Shown one piece after another: positions 35,031-43,466 of a stretch of DNA of 64,000 bases. Under the pieces are notes generated by a model. It was not told the DNA's origin. It saw nothing but the letters and a program-made list of their open reading frames with translations, and did not search any database. The position numbers were made by a program, and so were the translations under genes. Position 1 is the stretch's first letter; the number at the start of each line of letters is the position of its first letter. The stretch comes from Adlercreutzia sp910585575 (GTDB lineage: Bacteria; Actinomycetota; Coriobacteriia; Coriobacteriales; Eggerthellaceae). Where the stretch lies: the NCBI RefSeq assembly GCF_951801035.1, contig NZ_CATOKT010000004.1. The stretch is one strand, 5' to 3'.

Positions 35031-35996
35031 TTAGCCGAATACTACCAGGTATGGGGTGTTCTCGTCGTCGGCTTCCCATACCTGGATGTGCCAGCCGCGC
35101 GTCAGGGCGCCGTGCTTCTCGAAGTCGGCATCGGGCTGGATGAGACGGCTGCACTCGATGACCGGAAGGGCTGATTCGCTGTCCTCGACATCGCCTGCAG
35201 CGGCGTCACCGCTCGCTTCAGCCTCGGCTGCAGCGTCTGCGGCAGCGTCACCGCTCGTTTTAGCCTCGGTGGCAGGGTTCCCGGCGGGCTCCGTCGCCAC
35301 CGCTTCCGCAAGGTTGCCGTCCGTAGGCAACTCAGATTCCTGGCCATTCGCATCCGCCGGCACGCTAGCCACAACCTCAGCCGTCAGATCGGTGCCTGCA
35401 ATCGCTGCCATCACCTGCACTGCGGACACAGCCGCAGCTTCCGTGCCTTCCGACGCCTCGGCCGTCGCGGCACCCGCAGGGGCGCCGTCCGCATCCGCGG
35501 CATCCTCGACGGGGACGCCCTCGCCCGCAGCATCCGCAGCATCCGCGCCCGCAGCCTCCTCATCCGTGGCGGCCGCCTCTTGACCAGTCGCTTCGTTGGC
35601 GGCCACCACGGCGGCCACCTCGGGCACGAACTCGGTGAGCACATCGAGGAACTCCCCTACCGTCGCAAAGGGCTTGGCCTCGGCCGGCACTGTTTCGGTG
35701 TAGCCGATGCGCAAGCAGGTGTGACGACCGCTTGACCAGGGCTCGTAATACTGAGCGCCATAGCAGTCCAGGCTCCATGGGTCGACGAAGGAGCCGTTCT
35801 TCAAGCGGAAATTGCCCTCGGTCAGCCACAGGCCCGGTCGAGCTTCCTGGTGCTGGTGGCTGAACCACGCCACCGGCGTATCGAGCCCCGCCTCTTGGAT
35901 CATACCGACGAACTCGGCCACATCGCTGGAGGCGCCCTGGGCGGCCACGTGATATTCAACGCCGGGATTACCGGCATACAGCTTTCTTGGTTTCAT
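35031..35996 (-). CDS. Alanine-rich hypothetical protein with split domain
   Basis: A 321-residue cytosolic protein. Residues 1-125 (MKPRKLYAGN, WFSHQHQEARPGLWLTEGNF, WSSGRHTCLRIGYTETVP) and about 275-321 (HGALTRGWHIQVWEADDENTPY) look like folded halves of one domain, with an Ala/Glu/Asp-rich low-complexity insert of about 150 residues between them. No family recognised. GATAGGGGATGAG precedes the ATG. It follows napH on the same strand after 160 bases. Confidence 0.6.
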   Translation of the reverse strand: MKPRKLYAGNPGVEYHVAAQGASSDVAEFVGMIQEAGLDTPVAWFSHQHQEARPGLWLTEGNFRLKNGSFVDPWSLDCYGAQYYEPWSSGRHTCLRIGYTETVPAEAKPFATVGEFLDVLTEFVPEVAAVVAANEATGQEAAATDEEAAGADAADAAGEGVPVEDAADADGAPAGAATAEASEGTEAAAVSAVQVMAAIAGTDLTAEVVASVPADANGQESELPTDGNLAEAVATEPAGNPATEAKTSGDAAADAAAEAEASGDAAAGDVEDSESALPVIECSRLIQPDADFEKHGALTRGWHIQVWEADDENTPYLVVFG

Positions 35997-36083
35997 GAGA
36001 TCTCATCCCCTATCTGCATAAAATGACTCAACGGGCGCGGAGGCGGCTGGACCGAAGGGGTGATTCGAAAGCCGCCTCCACAT

Positions 36084-36191
36084 ATCAGTGCCGCTGCTTA
36101 CGCGGGCAGGGCATCCGCTATCAGCGCCTCCGCCTATGCGGGCAGGGCATCCGCTCTCAGCGCCGCTGCCTATTCGGGCAGGGCGTCCTCG
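36084..36191. repeat. Three tandem 36-base repeats at the 3' end of napH
   Basis: Units at 36084-36119, 36120-36155 and 36156-36191, each close to ATCAGCGCCTCCGCCTATGC then GGGCAGGGCATCCGCT. The third overlaps the last codons of napH. The length, a multiple of three, keeps any reading frame. Confidence 0.85.
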
Positions 36192-37467
36192 GGAAGTTCA
36201 AGCACTTCGGCGCCGCGTCCCTCACGGGAGGAGTCGTCACTGGGTTGGCGACCCGCTCGGCCACCGGCTTGCGCGTGCGCAGCTTGATGGCGCCGGCCGG
36301 ACAAGCCTGCACGCACTCGGCACAGCGCGTGCACTCGGAAAGACGCGCGCTGTGCGGGTCAAGCTCCTCGGGGCAGCTTTGCACGCACACCTTGCAGTCG
36401 ATGCCATGGCTGCGCAGGCATTTCTCTTCATCCACCTGGGGCTTAAGCACCGGCGCCTTAGCGCCCACCAGGCTCATCAGCGCGCCAATGGGGCAGAACT
36501 TGTGGCACCATTTGCGGAAGAACACCACCTCTACCAACAAGATGGCGGCGAACACCAGGATGGACACCGTGGGGTCCTGCTGGAACACCGCTCGGAACAG
36601 GCACACCACCAAGGCAATGGTCAGTCCCACGGGGCATACCAAGCAGAAGACGGGGAAGCCGCAGATGGCACTGGAGATAACCGCGCCGGCGAGCACGCCG
36701 TGGCGCGAGTCGATCTGCAGGCCGTCGCGCTTGCCGCCCACCGGGGGCAGCTTGCACGAGCCGCAGGTAGAGCACGAGTGACAACCGGATGCGGCCATCG
36801 CCGGGGCGCTTGCGGCATGCGCCGCCTCCTTGGCGGCAGCCCCGGACTCGGTCGCCGCGAGGGCCGCGGACGCGTCCCTCGTCATGCCACAACCAGCGCC
36901 CTCGGCATCGCCGCACGTCTCATCCGACGTTGCACCCTCGGCGCCAGCCGCGGTCGCCTCCGGACCATGCCCGGCCATCGCCCCATGCTTCTTCTTATCG
37001 CCGCGGAACAGACGGCGCAACGGAGGCACCGGGCAGGCCCATGCGCAGAACATGCGGCCCAGCAGCGCAATGACCACCAGGGCAACCACCAGGGCAATAA
37101 CCACCCGGGGAATAAACGTATGGCTGGCGAACAGCGTCTCGAGCGCACCAACGGGGCACAGGTAGGTAATGGCACCATAGCCCATGGCGGACAACGTGCC
37201 CCAGCCATTGGACAACAGCAAACCCAGCACAACGGACGCGAAGATGATCAGCACGGCGCTCCGGCGCACCTTGACAATGGTGGGGCGCTTCTTCTTGGGG
37301 GCCTTCTCCGCTGCCCTGGAAGTGGGCGCCATTGGCTCAGCAGCCCCTCCAGACGCTGTCGCAACTCCGGCTTTTGCAGCCGCCGTCGGCTCGCCACCCT
37401 CAACCACCGTCTCGGCTTCCACGACTGCAGCCGCCGTCTCCTCCGCGCACGTTTCCTTCTTCGTCAT
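36157..37467 (-). CDS. napH: NapH-like membrane Fe-S quinol dehydrogenase
   Basis: A 436-residue protein. After an 85-residue Ala/Glu-rich cytosolic N-terminus, four or more helices carry the NapH motifs YLCPVGALET, FCAWACPVPPLRRL, CLVCPVGL and WCHKFCPIGA, followed by two 4Fe-4S groups (CLRSHGIDCKVCVQSC, CTRCAECVQAC). NapGH pairs oxidise menaquinol for periplasmic molybdoenzymes. An insert near 160-240 holds extra cysteines, including GCHSCSTCGSCK. The last residues are encoded within a 36-base tandem repeat. napG precedes by 3 bases. Confidence 0.85.
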   Translation of the reverse strand: MTKKETCAEETAAAVVEAETVVEGGEPTAAAKAGVATASGGAAEPMAPTSRAAEKAPKKKRPTIVKVRRSAVLIIFASVVLGLLLSNGWGTLSAMGYGAITYLCPVGALETLFASHTFIPRVVIALVVALVVIALLGRMFCAWACPVPPLRRLFRGDKKKHGAMAGHGPEATAAGAEGATSDETCGDAEGAGCGMTRDASAALAATESGAAAKEAAHAASAPAMAASGCHSCSTCGSCKLPPVGGKRDGLQIDSRHGVLAGAVISSAICGFPVFCLVCPVGLTIALVVCLFRAVFQQDPTVSILVFAAILLVEVVFFRKWCHKFCPIGALMSLVGAKAPVLKPQVDEEKCLRSHGIDCKVCVQSCPEELDPHSARLSECTRCAECVQACPAGAIKLRTRKPVAERVANPVTTPPVRDAAPKCLNFPRTPCPNRQRR

Positions 37468-37470
37468 GCC

Positions 37471-38049
37471 CTACACCCCCAGTCTCACTTCGATGGCGCG
37501 ATCGAACGAGCCGTCGAAGGTACGATTCACGTTCACCTTGCAGGCCATCACGCACTCGCCGCAGCCATTGCACAGGTCGCTGTTCACCGACGGGTGCCCG
37601 GCCTCGTCGAAGGTCAACGCCTCGAACTGACAGGAGTCGCGGCACATCTCGCACAGGCCGCGCGTGTAGGCAATGCACTTCTCGTGGTCGATCACCGCGA
37701 TGCCGATTTTCTCGACCGCGGGATCGAAGGCCACCAGCGCGCCCGTCGGGCACACGTCGATGCACTTGTCGCAGAAATCGCAATAGCCCTTATGGAAGTT
37801 GAGCTTGGGCGTGCGCGCATCCAAAAAGCCCTCGGTCACCGAGACCGGTTCCACACAATGCTGGGGGCAGACCGATCGGCACTTGTCGCACTTGACGCAC
37901 AGCGCCCGCAGACGCTCCTCGTCCTGGCCGCCGGGCGGTCGCAAAAGCGATCCATCCTCGGCGTAGGCGCGGGTCACCCCACCCACAGCTACCAGACCTG
38001 CCAAGGCGCAGGCGCCTACCACGAATTCCCGTCGCGTGGTCTTTTCCAT
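37471..38049 (-). CDS. napG: NapG-like Tat-exported ferredoxin
   Basis: A 192-residue exported ferredoxin with a twin-arginine leader (TTRREFVVGA, 4-13). Four 4Fe-4S Cys groups follow: CVKCDKCRSVC, CDFCDKCIDVC, CIAYTRGLCEMCRDSC and CNGCGECVMAC. With NapH it would deliver quinol-derived electrons to an exported Mo enzyme, here most likely the 40511-43399 product. GAGGAAAGCC precedes the ATG. Confidence 0.88.
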   Translation of the reverse strand: MEKTTRREFVVGACALAGLVAVGGVTRAYAEDGSLLRPPGGQDEERLRALCVKCDKCRSVCPQHCVEPVSVTEGFLDARTPKLNFHKGYCDFCDKCIDVCPTGALVAFDPAVEKIGIAVIDHEKCIAYTRGLCEMCRDSCQFEALTFDEAGHPSVNSDLCNGCGECVMACKVNVNRTFDGSFDRAIEVRLGV

Positions 38050-38077
38050 GGCTTTCCTCGTCTTCCCCCGGAACGCG

Positions 38078-38767
38078 CTAGGCCAGCGCGTCCTCCATTT
38101 CCTTCAGCATTTCGCCGTCGGCGCGTACGAAACCGCGCGTCATCTGAGAGACGCCGCGGTAGAAGTCCGTGCGGCAACAGCCCTCGATGGCGTCGCACAG
38201 CTGGTCGATCCAGCTGGCAATATGGTCGTTGAAGAAGTCGCGCTGAACGGCGAACAGACGCATGGCCTCTGCCTCGTCGCCGGCCTCTACAGCCTCGTTG
38301 TAGCGGGCGCACAGATTGGCCACGAACTCGAAGATGAAGGCGATATGGTCCTCGGGAATGCGCAGGTTCTGGTTGGGTTCCAAGTGCTCCGCCAGCATGA
38401 TGCGGTACACGTTGTCGCGCGCCTCCTGCATGATGAGGCCGTCGCGCGAGGTGAACACGCTCTCGTAAGGGCAGGCGCGATTCTCGCTCTTCGTCGTACC
38501 AGCCGCCAGGAAAGTGTGGGCGTAGTCCACCGCCAGGTCCTCGCGGGTGCCCTCGTTCACGCGATGCAACCCGTGGCGCATATTCTTAGCGCCTTCGGCC
38601 AGCAGCGGATCGAGCTCGTCGAGGTCGGAAAGATCGGTCTCGCGCAGAAACTTGATCTGGTCAAGCGTCAGCTCTTTGAAGTAGAGCGAGGACAGCAGCC
38701 GATACACGCTCTCGCGCATGGCCATGAGCTGGCCCACGTCGGCTTTTTCCATCGTCGTTGCTTCCAT
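38078..38767 (-). CDS. TorD-family molybdoenzyme chaperone
   Basis: A 229-residue helical protein with the TorD signature DYAHTFLAAGTTKSENRACPYESVF (two parts, near 80-104) and a long C-terminal helix region. It is expected to bind the Tat leader of the 962-residue Mo enzyme and assist cofactor insertion. It is separated from dmsC by a 332-base structured gap and is followed by napG after 28 bases. GGGGTGATATCGTT precedes the ATG. Confidence 0.88.
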   Translation of the reverse strand: MEATTMEKADVGQLMAMRESVYRLLSSLYFKELTLDQIKFLRETDLSDLDELDPLLAEGAKNMRHGLHRVNEGTREDLAVDYAHTFLAAGTTKSENRACPYESVFTSRDGLIMQEARDNVYRIMLAEHLEPNQNLRIPEDHIAFIFEFVANLCARYNEAVEAGDEAEAMRLFAVQRDFFNDHIASWIDQLCDAIEGCCRTDFYRGVSQMTRGFVRADGEMLKEMEDALA

Positions 38768-39099
38768 AACGATATCACCCCTATCGTTTCGATGATTGCC
38801 GCTTCCTGCGGCAAGATGGCCACTCGGCGCATCCCGATGCTAGAGGCTTGAAGCTGGAAGGGGAACTCTGGCGCGCAGGGCATCGCGCCAAACAGCACAA
38901 AGCGCAGGGAGAGGAGGGAGGGGTTCTCGCATCTAGCATCGGGATAAGTCGAGTGAGGGGGTTGCCGGGCCGAGGGGGGGCCGACAAGCGCCCCGAGGGG
39001 AGGCACCGGCCTGAACCGCCGATGCCCCAGGGGGGGGGCGGGGCCGCGCCGCGAAGCCACGACCCCGAGGGGGATGCCCGAGGGCATCCCCGGAAGGCG
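38768..39099. repeat. Structured gap: 14-base inverted repeat, poly-G tracts and hairpin
   Basis: ATCCCGATGCTAGA (38831-38844) recurs inverted as TCTAGCATCGGGAT (38932-38945). Farther on are G7 (38974-38980) and G9 (39030-39038) runs and a GGGGATGCCC-GA-GGGCATCCCC hairpin near 39069-39090, just past the dmsC stop. No gene was found. It may separate a dmsABC unit from a torD-napGH unit. Confidence 0.75.
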
Positions 39100-39888
39100 C
39101 TACATCACACCGAAGAAGTTGAAGGGCGTGGTGAAGACCACCCACATCATCACGCGGTAGCACAGGGCGCCGATCACGGCACACACGAAGGCCACCCACG
39201 GAAGCGCCGGGCTCGCCGTCTTGGTACCCAGGGCGCCGATCACCGCGGGGACGACGCCGGCCAGCACCAGGGCGCCAACCGCGAGCATCATGCTCTCGCC
39301 CGAGAAGGCACCGGCCACGGCGGCGTAGGCCGCTGCGCCCAGGAAGCCCAGGACGCCGCACACCAGGGTGCACACACCCATGAACTTGCTGGCGGCTTCC
39401 TCGCGGCCGGCCAGAGCCCAGTACAGAGACGAGCCCATGGGCAGCGCCGTCAGCAGATAGCCCGTCGGAAGCAGCATGGTGTTCCAGGTGTCGATGGCAG
39501 CCATGATGTAGGAATGGCCGGCCATGAAGCTGAGAGCCACGCCGAAGACCATGCCGCACACCGCAGAGGCCTTGATGCCGCCGGCGATCTCGCGCTTCAC
39601 GCATACCAGGTACACGATCACGGCGACGGCCAGCAGACCGATGAGCACCGCCTCGACGAAAATGCCGCTCGTGGGGTGAGACAGGGCGTTCAGCATGCGG
39701 TCCACGTGGGCCAGGTGAGCCACCGAGCACAGGCCGCCGACGACAGCCAGCACCAGGGCCACGATGGCCGGCACGAAGCCGCTGACGGAGGACTTACGGG
39801 TGAACTCGTTGATGCCCACGAACAGGAACAGGCAGCCGCCCATGGACGTAAGGAGGGTAAAGAGTGCTAGAGGCCATTGGATTTCCAT
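39100..39888 (-). CDS. DmsC-like membrane anchor subunit
   Basis: A 262-residue protein with eight predicted helices; the start at 39888 (MEIQWPLALF) is supported by family similarity, though the gene upstream ends 14 bases before it with only a weak AAGGAG. Hallmarks are SMGGCLFLFVGINEFTRK at 15-32 and SVAHLAHVDRMLNALSHPTSG near 61-82. It anchors the DmsAB-like pair and takes electrons from quinol. It ends with a G-rich hairpin. Confidence 0.85.
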   Translation of the reverse strand: MEIQWPLALFTLLTSMGGCLFLFVGINEFTRKSSVSGFVPAIVALVLAVVGGLCSVAHLAHVDRMLNALSHPTSGIFVEAVLIGLLAVAVIVYLVCVKREIAGGIKASAVCGMVFGVALSFMAGHSYIMAAIDTWNTMLLPTGYLLTALPMGSSLYWALAGREEAASKFMGVCTLVCGVLGFLGAAAYAAVAGAFSGESMMLAVGALVLAGVVPAVIGALGTKTASPALPWVAFVCAVIGALCYRVMMWVVFTTPFNFFGVM

Positions 39889-39902
39889 CGTCTTTGTCTC
39901 CT

Positions 39903-40514
39903 TTAGTCGTATTGCGTAATATCGTGAGCGCCGTCGGCTCCCTCGCGCCACTCGCAGTACTTGGAGGACAGGAGGTACACCGAAGAGGGATCATTGCCGA
40001 AGTCGCGCAGCTTGTGAGCCGAGTCGGCCTTGGCGGCAATGGCCTTCGAGGCGTCGGAGTTCGGATCGTCCAGGTCGCCGTAGTAGCGGCACTGAACCGA
40101 GCAGACCTTCACGCAGTGGGGCAGCTCGCCGGCCGAGGTGAGGTGCTGGCACATGGTGCACTTCTCCACCACGTTCTCCTCGGGATTCCAGGCACGCACG
40201 CCGTAGGGGCAGGCCATCATGCAGTACTTGCAGCCGATGCACTTCTCCTTGTCCACCAGCACGATGTCCGTGTCGGGGTCACGGTAGGAAGCGCCCGTGG
40301 GGCACACGTGCACGCAGGGGGCGTCCTTGCACTGCTGGCAGTGCGTGGGCAGGTAGTACTGCTGCAGGTGCGGATACTCGCCGTAGGGGCCGCACAGCAG
40401 AAGGCGGTTCCAGCGCTCTCCCAGCGGGATGGCGTTCTCGTTCTTGCAGGCAATCTCGCAACCCTTGCAACCGGTGCAATGGTCGACGTCAACAACTAAG
40501 GCATAGCGGCTCAT
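39903..40514 (-). CDS. DmsB-like ferredoxin subunit
   Basis: A 203-residue ferredoxin. Cys groups: CTGCKGCEIAC, CQQCKDAPCVHVC, CIGCKYCMMAC and CTMCQHLTSAGELPHCVKVCSVQC. Its ATG overlaps the dmsA stop by four bases (ATGA), and GGAGG lies before it. It connects DmsC (or NapG) to the catalytic subunit. Confidence 0.9.
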   Translation of the reverse strand: MSRYALVVDVDHCTGCKGCEIACKNENAIPLGERWNRLLLCGPYGEYPHLQQYYLPTHCQQCKDAPCVHVCPTGASYRDPDTDIVLVDKEKCIGCKYCMMACPYGVRAWNPEENVVEKCTMCQHLTSAGELPHCVKVCSVQCRYYGDLDDPNSDASKAIAAKADSAHKLRDFGNDPSSVYLLSSKYCEWREGADGAHDITQYD

Positions 40515-43399
40515 GCTACGTAACCTCCTTCGGTGTTATCGCAGGGCTGGGGCATCCAGGGCTGGAAGTCGGTGGCGTCGTACCACACGCCCTCGGGACG
40601 GGTCGACTTCTCTACCTGCACGTTGCAGGAGCGCAGGTTGTAGGTGCCCATAACGGGGTTGTGCGGGCCCTCGCGACGGGACAGTACGTTGTAGTTGCAG
40701 CTCGTCCACGACTTGCGGGCGTCCTGGCCCTCTTCCAGGAACTCGGGGTTCCAGAAGCGCTCCATGTAGGCGCAGCCAGGGTTGATGCCCTCGGTGACGA
40801 AGGCCTTGGCGCGGATACCGTCGGCGATGACCTCGTTCTCCTCGCAGCGCTTGGAGGTGATCTTCACCCAGTCGCCGGTCACAATGCCGCGCTCCTCGGC
40901 CGCCTTGGGGCTGATCCAAATTTCCGGCACGGGATAGGTCTCGCGCAGGTAGGGGATGTTGCGCAGCGTGGAGTGGTGGAAGTAGGGCAGACGGCCGTTG
41001 GAGATGACCAGCGGATACTTCTCGCGGATCTCGTCATCCTGGAAGTCGGCGGGCTCCACGTAGAACGGCACGGTGGAGTAGTCCACGGACGCGGGCGGCA
41101 GCTCGCCGGCCGGGTCGTCGCCGTGACGGCAGATGTACAGCAGACGGTCCATGTACATCTGGTTCTTGCGCGGGTTGTCCTCGATGTCCTCGGCCCACGT
41201 GGTGTAGTCGAGGCCCTTCCAGCCCATGCCCTGGTAGATGCCCTCTTCGTCCACAATGAGGTGCTGGTTGAGGCTCTTCTCGTAGCCCTCCCAGAACTCC
41301 TCGGCGGTCGAGTTGCGCCAGCCGTTAACGGCCTTGGTCTCTTCCCAGGTCATGCCCTTGATGGCAATGTCGGCCAGGTACTGGTCGCGCTCGCGGATGG
41401 TGTAGTACTCCTTGTCCACGTAGTACACGTTCTTCGCGTAGGGGTCGTCGTACTTGTCGGCCAGCTGCTTGAAGATGGTGCCGTAGATGAGACGGTCATC
41501 GACGTGCTCGTAGGTCAGGGCGCAGGCCACGATGAAGCCGTTGCAGTCGCCGTGAGCGCCGGGAGCGTAGTCCATCTCGAGCCACTCGGTGGCCGGCAGG
41601 ATCAGGTCGGCGGCCTCGAAGGTGAACGAGGTGGGATACATGTAGGTGTGGCTGATGAAGTCGAGCTTCGGGAAGGCCTTGATCCAGGACGAAGAGTCGG
41701 CCAGGGTGACCATCTTGTTGCCGGAGCGCTCGTACCACACGCGGGGCTGATAGGGCTCGCCGGTCATGATGGCGTCGTACACGGCCGGAATCTGAGAGTG
41801 CTTCCAGTCGCCCAGGCCCTTGTGCTCGATGTAGCCGAGACGCTCGACCACAGCGGGCAGCTCGATGTAGGGGCCGCGCGGGTTGCCGTCGTCGTCGACG
41901 TTCGGGTTGAAGTAGCCACGGCCGTCGTAGCTCATGGAGTAGGTGAAGCGGCCACGCTCGCGACCGGTCTCGTACTCGCCGCGGAAACGGCCGCCGGAGG
42001 CGTTGGCGCCCGGCTGCTGGGTGGTGCCCTTCAGCTGGTTGATCAGCGTGGTGCACATAGCGGCCTCAGCGGACTGGATGTTCTGGTCGTGGGACACGCC
42101 GTTGCCCACGCCGCCGAACTTCGTGGACTCGGCGATCCACTTGGCGGCAGTCTCGAGCAGCTCGGCGTCGACCCAGCAGATCTCCGCGGCCTTCTCGAGG
42201 GTCATGTCGGCCACCGACTCCATGAGGAGCTGGCCGGCGGTCTTGCAGGTGCGCTTGGTGCCGTCGGCGTACTCCACCTCAACGGTGCCGAACAGCTGCG
42301 GGTTGTAGTCCTTCTCGTTGTCGGGGCCCATGGCGAAGGCGCGGGACACCTTGCCGGTCTTCTCGTCGAAGTACACGTAGGTCTCGCCGCGGGACATGTC
42401 CAGACCCTTCACCTGGCTGGCACGCAGCAGCTGGCCCAGCTCCTTGCCGGCGCCATAGGGGCAGGTGGACTCGTCGGTCACGTCCACCAGGAACGGCAGG
42501 TTCGACCATTCCTTCAGGAACTTCTCGTCGTAGGACTTGGTCTGGAAGATGTAGTTGATCCAGTACATCATGGCCGCCACGTCTGTACCGCCACGGATGG
42601 GGATCCACAGATCGGCGCGGGCGGAGTCGTGGGTGAAGCGCGGGTCGACGTTGATGAACTTGCAGCCGCGATCGCGCAGCTCGTTCCAGTAGCGGGCCGT
42701 AATGGTGGACGAGGAGGCCGCACCGCCGCCGCCCATCTGCACGAATACGTCGAGCTCCCAGTTCGGGTTGAAGCAGCCGATGCACTGCTGGTCGCCGATG
42801 GAGGTGAAGCCCAGCCAACCGTCCATCTGCTTCTGGATAAAGGTACGAGGCATAGCGCACTGAGCGGCGCCGGGCTCGTACACGTTGCCGGCTCCCCAGT
42901 AGTCGCGGAAGGCGATGGAGTCGATGATGCGGGGGTTGCCACCGCCACCGGTGGTCTCCAGCAGGCCGTTGCGGCCGTACTTGTCGCGCATGTCGGCCAT
43001 GGCCTTGGCGATCATGTCGATGGCCTCATCCCAGGAAATGCGCTCCCAGGTGTTGTCCACGCCGCGCTCGCCAACGCGCTTCATGGGGTACTTGGTGCGG
43101 TTCGGGTGATAGAGCGCCTGAATGGCCGACTGGCCCTTGGCGCACATGCCGCCCGCGGAGAAAATGTCGTCGGGGTTGCCCTCCAACTTGATGACGCGCC
43201 CGTTCTTGATGTGGGCGATGACGCCGCAAGCGCGCGGGCACGAGCGGCAGAACGTCTTCTGCTTGATGACCTCGTCTTCTGCGAAGGCCTTTTCCGTTTC
43301 GAGGAGGTTGCCCTCGACACCCAGGCCGACGGCAGTGGCAGCAGCGGCGGCCGTAGCCAGCTTCGTGAAGGTACGGCGCGTCATTTCAGCAAATGCCAT
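40511..43399 (-). CDS. Large Tat-exported molybdopterin oxidoreductase (962 aa)
   Basis: The catalytic subunit of a third Mo enzyme. Twin-arginine leader TRRTFTKLA (7-15) without a lipobox. 4Fe-4S ligands C51, C54, C58, C86. YEPGAAQCAMPR (174-185) puts C181 at a plausible molybdenum-ligand position, as in Cys-ligated acetylene-hydratase/catechol-dehydroxylase-like enzymes. About 960 residues is in the size range of Eggerthellaceae catechol dehydroxylases, but this one has a full DmsBC-type set, unlike known dehydroxylases as far as recalled. The MGD-binding regions (WIPIRGGTDVA, GRLPYFHHSTLRNIPY) are intact. AAAGGAGAGG precedes the ATG. Substrate unknown. Confidence 0.9.
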   Translation of the reverse strand: MAFAEMTRRTFTKLATAAAAATAVGLGVEGNLLETEKAFAEDEVIKQKTFCRSCPRACGVIAHIKNGRVIKLEGNPDDIFSAGGMCAKGQSAIQALYHPNRTKYPMKRVGERGVDNTWERISWDEAIDMIAKAMADMRDKYGRNGLLETTGGGGNPRIIDSIAFRDYWGAGNVYEPGAAQCAMPRTFIQKQMDGWLGFTSIGDQQCIGCFNPNWELDVFVQMGGGGAASSSTITARYWNELRDRGCKFINVDPRFTHDSARADLWIPIRGGTDVAAMMYWINYIFQTKSYDEKFLKEWSNLPFLVDVTDESTCPYGAGKELGQLLRASQVKGLDMSRGETYVYFDEKTGKVSRAFAMGPDNEKDYNPQLFGTVEVEYADGTKRTCKTAGQLLMESVADMTLEKAAEICWVDAELLETAAKWIAESTKFGGVGNGVSHDQNIQSAEAAMCTTLINQLKGTTQQPGANASGGRFRGEYETGRERGRFTYSMSYDGRGYFNPNVDDDGNPRGPYIELPAVVERLGYIEHKGLGDWKHSQIPAVYDAIMTGEPYQPRVWYERSGNKMVTLADSSSWIKAFPKLDFISHTYMYPTSFTFEAADLILPATEWLEMDYAPGAHGDCNGFIVACALTYEHVDDRLIYGTIFKQLADKYDDPYAKNVYYVDKEYYTIRERDQYLADIAIKGMTWEETKAVNGWRNSTAEEFWEGYEKSLNQHLIVDEEGIYQGMGWKGLDYTTWAEDIEDNPRKNQMYMDRLLYICRHGDDPAGELPPASVDYSTVPFYVEPADFQDDEIREKYPLVISNGRLPYFHHSTLRNIPYLRETYPVPEIWISPKAAEERGIVTGDWVKITSKRCEENEVIADGIRAKAFVTEGINPGCAYMERFWNPEFLEEGQDARKSWTSCNYNVLSRREGPHNPVMGTYNLRSCNVQVEKSTRPEGVWYDATDFQPWMPQPCDNTEGGYVA

Positions 43400-43466
43400 G
43401 AGTTCCTCTCCTTTCCTTTAAGACAAGAGCACGCGGCTCTTCTTCCCTTGGTTCGACTTGGCGGGT

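Noticed and set aside
34682..35143. Peptide-coding reading of repeat element A (RFQNGAVWFPV-like repeats)
   Set aside because: All frames give repeats because the DNA repeats; no ribosome site, and element B breaks the same frames.
36060..36287. Plus-strand 75-residue protein with YAGRASA repeats over the napH end
   Set aside because: The repeat arises from the 36-base DNA repeat; no start signal, antisense to napH.
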